DNA of 64,000 nt from DATHBD01 sp035296325 (GTDB taxonomy: Bacteria > Actinomycetota > Actinomycetes > Mycobacteriales > Micromonosporaceae): the NCBI GenBank assembly GCA_035296325.1, contig DATHBD010000058.1, forward strand, positions 62,001 to 126,000. The letters run 5' to 3'. Below the pieces are notes generated by a model, which saw only the letters and a list, made by a program, of their open reading frames with translations, was not told where the DNA came from and did not search any database. The position numbers and the translations under genes were made by a program. Below, piece by piece: positions 17,019 through 25,287 of this stretch (position 1 is the stretch's first letter; each line of letters begins with the position of its first letter).

Positions 17019-19625
17019 ATGGGTACCCGACCCTCGGCCGACATCCTGCTCGCGGACGGCTCGACCGCGCGGGTGCGCCAGGTCGAGCCGTCCGACGCCG
17101 ACGCGATCGTGGCGCTGCACTCCCGGCTGTCCGAGCGCACCCGGTACCTGCGCTACTTCGCGGCGTACCCGCGCATCCCGGCGCGCGACCTGGAGCACTT
17201 CGTCACCGTGAACCACCGCGAGCGGGAGGCCTTCGTGGTGGAACTCGGCGGGCTGCTCATCGCGGTGGGCCGCTACGACCGGCTCGGCCCCGACGCGCCG
17301 GACGCGGAGGTGGCCTTCGTGGTGGAGGACGCCCACCAGGGCCGGGGGCTCGGCTCGGTGCTGATCGAACACCTGGCCGCGGCGGCCCGGCAGGAGGGGA
17401 TCGAGCGCTTCGTCGCCGAGGTGCTCCCGGTGAACGCGACCATGCTGCGGGTCTTCGCCGACGCCGGGTACCCGGTGGAGCAGGCCTACGACGACGGGGT
17501 CGTACACCTGTCGTTCCCGATCGCACCCACGCCGCAGTCGCTGGCGGTGCAGCGTTCCCGCGAACACCGGGCGGAGGCCGCATCGCTGGCCCGCCTGCTG
17601 GCCCCGCGCGGGGTTGCGGTGTACGGCGCTCGCTCCGACGGCACCGGGGTGGGCGCCACGCTGCTGCGGCACTGCCGCGCCGGGTTCACCGGCCCGGTCC
17701 ACCCGGTGCATCCGACGGCCTCCACAGTGGATGGCCTGCCGGCGTACCGGTCGGTGGCGCAGGCGCCCGGGCCGGTCGACCTCGCTGTCGTCGCGGTGCC
17801 CGCCGAGGCGGTCCCGGACGTGGTGGTCGACTGCGCGAGCGCCGGGGTGCGGGGTGTCGTGGTGGTCTCCGCCGGCTTCGCCGAGGCCGGGCCGGCCGGC
17901 GCCGCGGCCCAGGGCGAACTGGTCCGGCTGGTGCACAGCTACGGGATGCGGCTGATCGGCCCCAACTGCCTCGGCATCGCCAACACCGACCCGGCGGTCG
18001 GACTCAACGCCACGCTGGCGCCCCGGCTGCCACCGCAGGGTCGGGTCGGGTTCTTCAGCCAGTCGGCGGCGCTGGGCACGGCGCTGCTGGCCGAGGCGGA
18101 CCGGCGCGGGCTGGGCCTGTCCAGTTTCGTGTCCGCCGGCAACCGCGCCGACGTCTCCGGCAACGACCTGCTGCAGTACTGGCGCGACGATCCCCGCACC
18201 GGCGCGGTGCTGTTGTACCTGGAGACGTTCGGCAACGCCCGCAAGTTCGCCCGGATCGCCCGCGAACTGGCCCGCGACAAGCCGGTCGTCGCCGTGGCGA
18301 GTGCGGTGCGACCACCGGCGCTGGAGGCGGTGGCGTCCGGTCCCGACCCGAGCGGGGTCGCCGCGCTCTTCGCCAGTTCCGGGGTGATCCGGGTGGACAC
18401 CGTGACCGAGATGTTCGACCTCGGGCTGATGCTCGCCGATCAGCCGTTGCCGGCCGGGTCGCGGTTGGCGGTGGTCACCAACGCAGCGGCCCTCGGCGTA
18501 CTGGCCGCGGGCACCGCGCCCGCCGCCGGGCTGCAGATCGCTGCGGGTTACCCCCGCGACGTCGGCCCGACCGCGGGGGCCGCCGCCTTTGTCGATGCGG
18601 CACGGTCGGCGCTGGCCGACCCGGGCGTGGACGCCGTCGTGGCGGCGTACGCGCCCGGTCTGGCGGACGAGTGGGATGCCGTGGCGGGTGTCGCCGAAGC
18701 ACTGGACGCGGCGATGGCCGGCGCCCGACGGCCGGTCGCCGCCGTCTTCCCGACCCCGGCGGTGCGGGGCACCCACCAACGCCTGCCGATCCCGACGTAC
18801 CCGGGCGTCGAGGAGGCCGTCCGGGCACTCGGCCGGGTCGCCGGGTACGCGGCGTGGCGCCGCGAGCCTGCGGGTACCGTTCCGGAGTTGTCCATGGTGG
18901 ACACCAGTCGGGCCCGTCGGGTGGTGGCGGAGCTGGCCGCCGGCGGGGTGGGCCGGGCCGGCGACGATGCGGTGCAGGATCTGCTCGACTGCTACGGCGT
19001 ACCGCTGGTGCCGAGCCGGCGGTGCAGCGGCCCGGCGGCGGCGGTGGTGGCCACCGCGGAGTCGGTCGGCCTGCCGGTCGTCCTCAAGCTGGCCGGCGCG
19101 GCATGGCGGCACCGGATCGACCTGGGCGCGGTCCGGCTCGACCTCGCCTCGCCGGGTGAGGTCGCCCGGGCCTACGCGGAGCTGTGCGGCCTCTTCGGCG
19201 ACGACGTCGAGGTGCTGGTGCAGCCGATGGTTCCGCCCGGCGTGGCATGCGTCGTCGAGGCCATGGACGACCCGGCGTTCGGCCCGGTCATCGGGTTCGG
19301 GCTGGGCGGTGTGGCGAGTGAACTGCTGGGCGACCGGGCCTGGCGACCGGCGCCGCTCACGGATCGGGACGCGGCGGCGCTGCTGGCGGCCCCCCGAGCT
19401 GCGCCGCTGCTCTCCGGCTACCGCGGCAGTGCCCCGGTGAACCTCGACGCGCTCGTGGACCTGCTGATCCGGGTGGGTCGGATGGCCGACGACCATCCCC
19501 GGCTGCACCGCCTCCAGCTCAACCCGGTGCTGGCCCGCGCGGACGGCGTGTCGGTCCTGCACGCGACCGTCGACATCGGCGCGGAGGTGCGCCGCCCGGA
19601 CACCGGGCCCCGGCGGCTGGGTTGA
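17019..19625 (+). CDS. Pat-like GNAT acetyltransferase fused to NDP-forming acyl-CoA-synthetase domains
   Basis: An 868-residue protein. An N-terminal GNAT domain (about 1-165; acetyl-CoA loop QGRGLGS near 107) is followed by CoA-binding, succinyl-CoA-ligase-like and C-terminal ATP-grasp-like parts. In active NDP-forming synthetases a phospho-His lies in a SHTG-type motif. The matching stretch here (PDPSGVAALFASSGVIRVDT) has no His, as in enterobacterial Pat. It is therefore probably a protein lysine acetyltransferase with a regulatory synthetase-like body. Many Pat enzymes put GNAT at the C-terminus; here it is N-terminal. It follows acuC by 7 bases. Confidence 0.82.
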   Translation: MGTRPSADILLADGSTARVRQVEPSDADAIVALHSRLSERTRYLRYFAAYPRIPARDLEHFVTVNHREREAFVVELGGLLIAVGRYDRLGPDAPDAEVAFVVEDAHQGRGLGSVLIEHLAAAARQEGIERFVAEVLPVNATMLRVFADAGYPVEQAYDDGVVHLSFPIAPTPQSLAVQRSREHRAEAASLARLLAPRGVAVYGARSDGTGVGATLLRHCRAGFTGPVHPVHPTASTVDGLPAYRSVAQAPGPVDLAVVAVPAEAVPDVVVDCASAGVRGVVVVSAGFAEAGPAGAAAQGELVRLVHSYGMRLIGPNCLGIANTDPAVGLNATLAPRLPPQGRVGFFSQSAALGTALLAEADRRGLGLSSFVSAGNRADVSGNDLLQYWRDDPRTGAVLLYLETFGNARKFARIARELARDKPVVAVASAVRPPALEAVASGPDPSGVAALFASSGVIRVDTVTEMFDLGLMLADQPLPAGSRLAVVTNAAALGVLAAGTAPAAGLQIAAGYPRDVGPTAGAAAFVDAARSALADPGVDAVVAAYAPGLADEWDAVAGVAEALDAAMAGARRPVAAVFPTPAVRGTHQRLPIPTYPGVEEAVRALGRVAGYAAWRREPAGTVPELSMVDTSRARRVVAELAAGGVGRAGDDAVQDLLDCYGVPLVPSRRCSGPAAAVVATAESVGLPVVLKLAGAAWRHRIDLGAVRLDLASPGEVARAYAELCGLFGDDVEVLVQPMVPPGVACVVEAMDDPAFGPVIGFGLGGVASELLGDRAWRPAPLTDRDAAALLAAPRAAPLLSGYRGSAPVNLDALVDLLIRVGRMADDHPRLHRLQLNPVLARADGVSVLHATVDIGAEVRRPDTGPRRLG

Positions 19626-19644
19626 CCCGCGCGGGGAGGATGGT

Positions 19645-19680
19645 GGCGGGGGCCGGATGCCTCGGCATCCGACCCCCGCC
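19645..19680. terminator. Bidirectional hairpin between the Pat-like gene and sigB
   Basis: The arms GGCGGGGG and GGATGC pair with GCATCC and CCCCCGCC around a CTCG loop, with two mismatched bases on each side. It is placed 19 bases after one stop and 21 bases from the other, so it suits both convergent genes. Confidence 0.7.
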
Positions 19681-19701
19681 TCCCCCCACCCCGGTAAAGC
19701 C

Positions 19702-20745
19702 TCAGCAGGTGTACTCCTCGAGCCGCTTCGCCCGATCCGGGTGCCGCAGTTTGGTCAGCGTGACCTTCTCGATCTGACGGATCCGCTCGCGGGAGAGCCC
19801 GAACTCCTTACCCACCTCGTCCAACGTGCGCTGCCGCCCGTCGTCAAGGCCGAAGCGAAGCCGGATCACCGCCTGCTCCCGCTGGGACAGCGTCGCGAGG
19901 ACGACCTCGACCTCCTGGCGCAGCATGCCGTCCGAGACGTTCTCCTCGGGTTGACTGCGGACGTCGGTGCGGGCCACGAAGTCCCCGAGCGAGCTTTCCC
20001 CGTCCTCGCCGACGGTCTGGTCGAGGCTCACCGGCTCCCGGTCATACGAGATCAGCTCGATGACGTGGAACTCCTGGACTCCCAGACCTGCCGCGATCTC
20101 CGCCACCGAAGGCTCGCGCCCCAGTGACACGGCGAGGTCGCGGCGGACCCGGACCATCCGGTTGACCTGCTCCACCATGTGTACCGGGATGCGGATGGTG
20201 CGTGCCTGGTCGGCCATGGCGCGGGTGATGGCCTGGCGGATCCACCAGGTGGCGTACGTGGAGAACTTGTAGCCCTTGGTGTAGTCGAACTTCTCGACCG
20301 CGCGGATCAGCCCGAGGTTGCCTTCCTGGATCAGGTCGAGGAAGGCCATGCCGCGGCCGGTGTAGCGCTTCGCGATGCTGACCACCAGGCGCAGGTTCGC
20401 CTCCAGCAGGTGCGCCTTGGCGAGGCGTCCGTCGATCGCGATCGTCCGCAGATCGGCGCGTAGTTGCGCGTCCGCGACCGCGGAGCCGCTGGTGAGCTTC
20501 TCGTCGGCGAACAGGCCGGCTTCGATGCGCTTGGCCAGGTCCACCTCCTGCTCGGCGTTGAGCAGCTTGGTCCTGCCGATACCGTTGAGGTATGCCCGGA
20601 CCAGGTCGGATGAGACGCCCCGCCCGTCCAGCCCCTGCTCCTCGAGGTCCGGCTCGTCCACTGCGGACTCGTCGGTGCACACACCCACCCCCGTGGGCCG
20701 CGGAACCGCCACGTCGAGCGTGGGTTCGATCAGCGCCTGAGCCAC
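19702..20745 (-). CDS. sigB: Group 2 sigma factor SigB
   Basis: A 347-residue sigma factor without region 1.1: regions 1.2 (LVRAYLNGIGRTKLLNAEQE), 2 (NLRLVVSIAKRYTGRGMAFLDLI onward), 3 and 4 (LSRERIRQIE). It is close to principal sigma factors. A beside-ideR, near-lexA location and size match mycobacterial SigB, a stress and stationary-phase factor. The start is GTG 20745 with AGGGAGG upstream. Bases 20174-20370 are almost identical to sigA, including silent positions. Its 123-bp upstream gap contains the short inverted repeat ACAACG-TCG-CGTTGT. Confidence 0.93.
   Translation of the reverse strand: MAQALIEPTLDVAVPRPTGVGVCTDESAVDEPDLEEQGLDGRGVSSDLVRAYLNGIGRTKLLNAEQEVDLAKRIEAGLFADEKLTSGSAVADAQLRADLRTIAIDGRLAKAHLLEANLRLVVSIAKRYTGRGMAFLDLIQEGNLGLIRAVEKFDYTKGYKFSTYATWWIRQAITRAMADQARTIRIPVHMVEQVNRMVRVRRDLAVSLGREPSVAEIAAGLGVQEFHVIELISYDREPVSLDQTVGEDGESSLGDFVARTDVRSQPEENVSDGMLRQEVEVVLATLSQREQAVIRLRFGLDDGRQRTLDEVGKEFGLSRERIRQIEKVTLTKLRHPDRAKRLEEYTC
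20174..20370 (-). repeat. Near-identical tract shared with sigA (29733-29929)
   Basis: The 197 bases differ from sigA at only two positions (20182 and 20272). They encode sigma region 2 from KRYTGRGMAF to IRIPVHMV. Outside the tract the same conserved residues are encoded with many silent differences. Confidence 0.9.
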
Positions 20746-20868
20746 TTCGCACTCGCCTCCCTGACAACGTCGCGTTGTGACAGTCAGCTTGGCCTATCGG
20801 GCGTGAAGCGGGGGTGAGGCGATTGTGGAGGTGGCACGAAATCGCGAGACAGATATCCGACGATGCGC

Positions 20869-21291
20869 TCAGATCTCCAGCAGGATGGTGCGCGGGCCGA
20901 CATTGACGCTCTCCACCAGCATGTGCGCGCCGAACCGTCCGGTGCACACCGATGCGCCGCGGGCGCGGAGCGCTGCCACCACGGCGTGCACCAGCGGCTC
21001 GGCGGTCTGGCCGGGCGCCGCCGCGCTCCAGGACGGCCGCCGGCCCTTTCGGGTGTCGGCGTACAGGGTGAACTGGCTGACCACAAGCAGTGGTGCGCCG
21101 ACCTCCGCCGCGGACCGTTCATCGTCCAGAATGCGCAGTTCGTACACCTTGCGGGCGAGCAGGTCGGCCTGCGCGGGCGTGTCGGCGTGGGTCACCCCGA
21201 CCAGGACCAGCAGGCCGTCGGTGATCGCCGCCACGACCTCGTCGTCGACGGTGACGGTGGCCCGGCTGACCGTCTGCACCACCGCCCGCAT
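20869..21291 (-). CDS. dtd: D-aminoacyl-tRNA deacylase Dtd
   Basis: A 140-residue enzyme that removes D-amino acids (and glycine mischarged on tRNA-Ala) from tRNA. The signatures SQFTLYADTRKGRRPSW (active-site Thr) and the C-terminal NVGPRTILLEI with its Gly-Pro motif are intact. The start ATG overlaps the TGA of the upstream methyltransferase gene by 1 base, so the two form one operon. Confidence 0.95.
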   Translation of the reverse strand: MRAVVQTVSRATVTVDDEVVAAITDGLLVLVGVTHADTPAQADLLARKVYELRILDDERSAAEVGAPLLVVSQFTLYADTRKGRRPSWSAAAPGQTAEPLVHAVVAALRARGASVCTGRFGAHMLVESVNVGPRTILLEI

Positions 21292-22805
21292 CAGGTGCCG
21301 GGCCGGGTCGGCGGCTGCGGGGCGGGGTGCGCTGCCGGCAGCAGGATGCCGCGCTCCACCAGGTGCGCCACCACCGGCACCGCGACCTCGGCGAGCGTGT
21401 CGGTGTCGACATCGTGCGCGGCGGCGAGCAGATCGAGTTGATCGCGCAGTGGCACGACACCGTCGCAGCCGCTGACCAGCGCGAGGATCACCGGGTCGAT
21501 CTCCTCGACCCAGCGCGCTCCACCGGTGAGCGCCAGCAGTTGACGGTCCACCTGCCAGGTGCCGGCGGAGTCCCGGGTGGCCTCCTGGCGAAGTTGCAGG
21601 CCGTCGGCGGTGCGCAGGGGAGCGGCGAGAATCTCCGCCGCGGAGTGGGCGCGTAGCCAGTCCTGGCGGTCGAACCAGGCCGGTACCAGTGCGCCGAGCG
21701 GCTCGTCGAGGGTCTGGCGGAGGTCGTCGAGCCGTACCGTCGGGTCGTCGTGCCCGGCGGCCCGCAACGTCACCAGACCCAGGCCGATGCCGGTGACGTG
21801 GTTCGCGTCGAACCAGTCCAGCCACGCGGCGGCGAGTGCCGGCTGCGCGGCCGGGTCGGCGGCGGCGTCGGCCAGCCACAGGTTGACGTACGACACCGGG
21901 TCGCTGACCTCGCGTTGGATCACCCAGGCGTCCAGGCCGGTCCCGGCCAGCCATCCGGCCACCCGGTCCTGCCAGTCCTGCCCGGCGAGGTGCAGCCAGT
22001 TGGCCAGGAACTGCATGGTGCCGCCCTCGGCCAGCAGGCCCGGCGCCGCGGCGACCAGTTCGGCACAGACCGCGTCGCCGCTGCGGCCGGAGTCGCGGTA
22101 CGTGTGCGTCGTGGTCCCCGGCCCGGCGACGAACGGCGGGTTGCTGACGACCAGGTCGAACCGCCGCCCGGCCACCGGCGCGGCGAGGTCACCGGCGAGC
22201 AGTTCCCAGTCCAGGCCGTTGAGCGCCGCTGTGGTGGCGGCGAAGCGCAGTGCGCGCTCGGAGAGGTCGGTGGCGGTCACCCGGTCGGCGTGGGTGGACA
22301 GGTGCAGCGCCTGGACCCCGCACCCGGTGCCCAGGTCGAGGGCGGTGCCGACCGGCGCGCGGACGGTGGCGGCGGCCAGCGTGGTCGACGCACCCCCGAT
22401 GCCGAGGACGTGGTCGGCGGAGAGCGGCTGGCCGGGGCGCATGCCGGCGCTGAGGTCGGCCAGCACCCACCAGTCGCCGTACGGCTCCAGTTCCAGACCG
22501 GCACGCAGGCCACCTGCGCCCAGCTCGATGAGCCCGGCGTCGACCGCCTGCTCCAGGCTGACCGGTGCCAGCGCGCGCTCGACCGCGCCGACCGGTTCGG
22601 TCTGGCCGCAGACGAAGAGCCGGATCAGCGTGTCGAGGGGGTCTCCGCCGCTGGTCCGGCGGATCGCCGCCCGGAAGTCGTTGCGGCGCAGCGTCTCGGT
22701 GGCGGCCGGCCCGAGCCGGTCGGCGATGCCGGCGGAGGTGTAGTCGGCGGCGGTGAGCGCCTCCCGTAGTCGCGCGATGCCGTCGGGTTTGAGCAGTGGA
22801 GACAT
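21291..22805 (-). CDS. Class I SAM-dependent methyltransferase (N5-glutamine or RlmG type)
   Basis: A 504-residue protein. Residues 1-130 form an N-terminal domain, residues about 150-330 a Rossmann methyltransferase domain with DLGTGCGVQALHL (SAM loop) and VSNPPFV, and the rest a C-terminal helical domain. NPPF is typical of enzymes that methylate planar nitrogens, such as PrmC or rRNA guanine methyltransferases. The full-length architecture is common in actinobacteria and its substrate is not established. It starts 80 bases from the divergent HhH-GPD gene and is coupled to dtd downstream. Confidence 0.82.
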   Translation of the reverse strand: MSPLLKPDGIARLREALTAADYTSAGIADRLGPAATETLRRNDFRAAIRRTSGGDPLDTLIRLFVCGQTEPVGAVERALAPVSLEQAVDAGLIELGAGGLRAGLELEPYGDWWVLADLSAGMRPGQPLSADHVLGIGGASTTLAAATVRAPVGTALDLGTGCGVQALHLSTHADRVTATDLSERALRFAATTAALNGLDWELLAGDLAAPVAGRRFDLVVSNPPFVAGPGTTTHTYRDSGRSGDAVCAELVAAAPGLLAEGGTMQFLANWLHLAGQDWQDRVAGWLAGTGLDAWVIQREVSDPVSYVNLWLADAAADPAAQPALAAAWLDWFDANHVTGIGLGLVTLRAAGHDDPTVRLDDLRQTLDEPLGALVPAWFDRQDWLRAHSAAEILAAPLRTADGLQLRQEATRDSAGTWQVDRQLLALTGGARWVEEIDPVILALVSGCDGVVPLRDQLDLLAAAHDVDTDTLAEVAVPVVAHLVERGILLPAAHPAPQPPTRPGT

Positions 22806-22885
22806 CCGGGAACCGTATCGGGCCGCCGGCGGCGCGTGCTCGCGCCCTGTGGCTGCCCGGACGGGGGAACTACGCTGGAGCCATC

Positions 22886-23464
22886 ATGGCGAAACTGCAC
22901 CTGGCCCTGGACGCCGAGGCCGACGAGATGCTCTCCGCAGACCCGCTCGCCCTCCTCATCGGGATGCTGCTCGACCAGCAGATTCCGCTGGAGCGCGCGT
23001 TCGTTGCGCCGTACCGGCTGGCCCAGCGACTCGGCGTACGCCGGTTGGAGGCGGCCCACCTCGCCGACCTCGACCCGGAGGCGCTGGTTCAGATCTTCTC
23101 CGCGCAGCCGGCGCTGCACCGGTTCCCCGGTGCGATGGCGGCGCGGGTGCAGGCGATGTGCCGCCTGGTCCGCGACGAGTACGGCGGTGACGCCGCGGCG
23201 GTCTGGCGCGGCGCCCGCACGGGTGCCGAGCTGGTCAAGCGGATCGGGGCACTGCCGGGCTTCGGCGTGCAGAAGGCGCAGATCTTCGCGGCGCTGCTCG
23301 GCAAGCAGTTGGGCGTGCGGCCGGAGGGCTGGCGGGAGGCCACCGGGGAGTTCGGTCAGGACGCGACGTACCGGTCGGTGGCCGACATCGTGGACGACGA
23401 GAGCCTCGGCAGGGTGCGGGAGTACAAGAAGCAGATGAAGGCGGCGGCCAGAGCGAAGGGCTGA
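22886..23464 (+). CDS. HhH-GPD family DNA-repair-like protein (TIGR03252 type)
   Basis: A 192-residue helical protein with a helix-hairpin-helix (IGALPGFGVQKAQIFAALLG, about 120-140). It resembles the actinobacterial HhH-GPD family of uncharacterised proteins. No four-cysteine iron-sulfur loop is present. The catalytic Asp and Lys of EndoIII/AlkA could not be placed with confidence, so glycosylase activity is unproven. A TACGCT element (22871-22876) ends 9 bases before the ATG, suggesting a near-leaderless transcript. Confidence 0.8.
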   Translation: MAKLHLALDAEADEMLSADPLALLIGMLLDQQIPLERAFVAPYRLAQRLGVRRLEAAHLADLDPEALVQIFSAQPALHRFPGAMAARVQAMCRLVRDEYGGDAAAVWRGARTGAELVKRIGALPGFGVQKAQIFAALLGKQLGVRPEGWREATGEFGQDATYRSVADIVDDESLGRVREYKKQMKAAARAKG

Positions 23465-23496
23465 CACCCAGCTGATGCGCCGTGCCGGCTGACCTC

Positions 23497-23502
23497 TAGG
23501 GT
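23497..23502 (+). promoter_or_regulatory. -10-like TAGGGT before mscL
   Basis: TAGGGT ends 7 bases before GTG 23510. This geometry supports 23510 rather than GTG 23501 as the mscL start and suggests a leaderless mRNA. Confidence 0.45.
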
Positions 23503-23509
23503 GCTAACC

Positions 23510-23944
23510 GTGCTTAAGGGTTTCAAGGACTTCATCCTGCGCGGCAACGTCGTTGAGCTTGCCATCGCGGTCGTCATCGGCACCGCCTTCAGCAACGTGG
23601 TGACCCAGTTCGCCAGGTCGTTCGTGGAGCCGCTGATCAAGCTGTTGTCCGGAGGCGAGGCTGTGTCCGGCACCGCCAACCTGGGCAACGGTGTGCTGAT
23701 GGACTGGGGCGCCTTCGTCCAGGCGGTGATCGGCTTCCTGATCACCGCGGCGGTCGTCTACTTCCTCTTCGTGGTGCCGATGAACAAGCTGGCCGAGCGC
23801 CGCGCCCGCGGCGAGGAGCCCAAGCCGAAGGCGCCCAGCGAGGAGGTCCGCCTGCTCACCGACATCCGGGACGCGCTGATCGCCCGGGAGCGGGGCCTGG
23901 ACCCGGCGGATGCTTCGGTGCCGGTGCGGCCGGAGAAGGTGTAG
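23510..23944 (+). CDS. mscL: Large-conductance mechanosensitive channel MscL
   Basis: A 144-residue channel. It has the N-terminal amphipathic LKGFKDFILRGNVVELA, TM1 (about 16-40), a short periplasmic loop and TM2 (AVIGFLITAAVVYFLFVV), then a charged C-terminal helix bundle with KPKAPSEEVRLLTDIRDAL. It releases solutes at hypo-osmotic shock. The start at GTG 23510 gives the family's usual N-terminus; an in-frame GTG 9 bases upstream would add three residues. Confidence 0.95.
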   Translation: MLKGFKDFILRGNVVELAIAVVIGTAFSNVVTQFARSFVEPLIKLLSGGEAVSGTANLGNGVLMDWGAFVQAVIGFLITAAVVYFLFVVPMNKLAERRARGEEPKPKAPSEEVRLLTDIRDALIARERGLDPADASVPVRPEKV

Positions 23945-24003
23945 GGCAAACTGCGTCGATTCGGCACGGGCGGTGCGCCGATCGGAGTGCAAGACTCGAA
24001 GGC

Positions 24004-24360
24004 GTGAAGCGATCCGAGCGGCCCACCCTGATCACGACCGCGGAGCGTAGCCAGGAGCAGCAGCTGCGCAGCCGGGAGATCCGGTATGTGCTGATGATGG
24101 GCCTGCGGGTGCTCTGTCTGGTGCTCGGCGGCGTGCTGCTCACGCTGGATGTACCGCTTGCCGGTCTCTGGGTGTCGCTGTGCGTCGTGGGCATGGTCGT
24201 CCTGCCCTGGCTCGCGGTGCTGCTGGCCAACGACCGGCCGCCGAAGCCGGAGCACCGGCTCGCGAACCGTCTGCACCGCGCCGCACCACCGGCCCCGCCG
24301 CCGAGGGCGCTCGGTGACGGCGTACGGCCGGAACCGAAAGTTATCGACGTCGACCCCTAG
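24004..24360 (+). CDS. DUF3099 membrane protein
   Basis: A 118-residue protein with two membrane helices (about 30-50 and 54-76), the conserved REIRYVLMMGLRVLC entry to TM1 and a Pro-rich tail. DUF3099 proteins are found throughout actinobacteria with no known role. AAGACT at 23991-23996 ends 7 bases before the GTG, so leaderless transcription is likely. It converges on psuK with a 20-bp gap. Confidence 0.8.
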   Translation: MKRSERPTLITTAERSQEQQLRSREIRYVLMMGLRVLCLVLGGVLLTLDVPLAGLWVSLCVVGMVVLPWLAVLLANDRPPKPEHRLANRLHRAAPPAPPPRALGDGVRPEPKVIDVDP

Positions 24361-24380
24361 GGTGGGCGTGGGTAGGCCCA

Positions 24381-25280
24381 TCACGCCGGCGGTGCGGCGG
24401 GAGGGCGCCCGCCGAGCAGGGTGACCGCGCGTGCCCCGAGCCTGGTACCGGCCGCAAGCGCCGCTGTCGGGCCGGCGCCGGCGAGCCACGCGGCGAGCAG
24501 TCCGGCTGCGAACGCGTCGCCCGCTCCGGTCGGGTCGACGACCCGGGCCACCTGCTGCGCGGCAGCCCGATGCGGACCGTCCGGGCCGGTCCACACGGCG
24601 CCGCCCGCACCGCACTTCACGATCACCCGGTGCGCCAACGGCGCGAGCGCCGCTGCGAGTGCCGCCGCGTCGGTGGCCACGGTGCCGGCCAGCACCGCGG
24701 CCTCGTCCAGGTTCGCCAGCAGCAGGTCCACACCGCGGACCCACTCGGCGAACCGGGCCGGTCCGAGGCGGCGAAGCGGCGCCGCGGAGGCCGCATCGAC
24801 ACTGGTCGTGAACCCGTGCGCGCGGGCCGCTGTGAGGGCGTGCCGCCCGGCCGGCGCGCAGGTTTCGTCGAAGAACACATAGCCGGACAGGTGCAGATGT
24901 CCGGCGCCGGAGTGCGTGGCAAGTGCCGCGTCCACGTCGGCCGGAGTGAGCAGGGCGTTGGCGCCCCGACCGCAGAGCATCGTGCGCTGGTCGCCGTCGG
25001 AGAGCACGATCACGCTTCCGGTCCCGGCACCGGGCGCCCGCCGTACGGCACAGCGCACCCCCAGCGAGGACAGTTCCGCCAGGCGTACGGCTCCGGCGTC
25101 GTCGTCGCCGACCACCCCGCACAAGGTCACGTCGGCACCCTGCGCGGCCAGCCACGCCGCGGTGTTCGCGGCCGAGCCGCCACCCATCATGCGGATGTCC
25201 GCGGCGGTGTCCGATCCGGCGGCAAGTGGGCCCTGCTGGCGCACCACGACGTCGGTGACGATGTCCCCCACCACGATCAC
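24381..25280 (-). CDS. psuK: PfkB-family kinase, probable pseudouridine kinase PsuK
   Basis: A 299-residue ribokinase-fold enzyme with the GGGSAANTA signature near the N-terminus and the catalytic DPTGAGDAFAAG (anion hole and base Asp) near the C-terminus. It follows psuG by 7 bases. Since PsuG cleaves pseudouridine 5'-phosphate, this kinase probably makes that substrate from pseudouridine. A different PfkB substrate (for example another nucleoside or sugar) cannot be excluded from sequence alone. Confidence 0.8.
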   Translation of the reverse strand: MIVVGDIVTDVVVRQQGPLAAGSDTAADIRMMGGGSAANTAAWLAAQGADVTLCGVVGDDDAGAVRLAELSSLGVRCAVRRAPGAGTGSVIVLSDGDQRTMLCGRGANALLTPADVDAALATHSGAGHLHLSGYVFFDETCAPAGRHALTAARAHGFTTSVDAASAAPLRRLGPARFAEWVRGVDLLLANLDEAAVLAGTVATDAAALAAALAPLAHRVIVKCGAGGAVWTGPDGPHRAAAQQVARVVDPTGAGDAFAAGLLAAWLAGAGPTAALAAGTRLGARAVTLLGGRPPAAPPA

Positions 25281-25287
25281 CCTGGGG

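Noticed and set aside
16803..19562. A 919-codon minus-strand frame opposite the Pat-like gene
   Set aside because: Low-complexity Arg/His/Gly composition and full overlap with a well-supported gene.
23501..23509. GTG 23501 as the mscL start
   Set aside because: It sits inside the TAGGGT element and adds residues not found at the usual MscL N-terminus.
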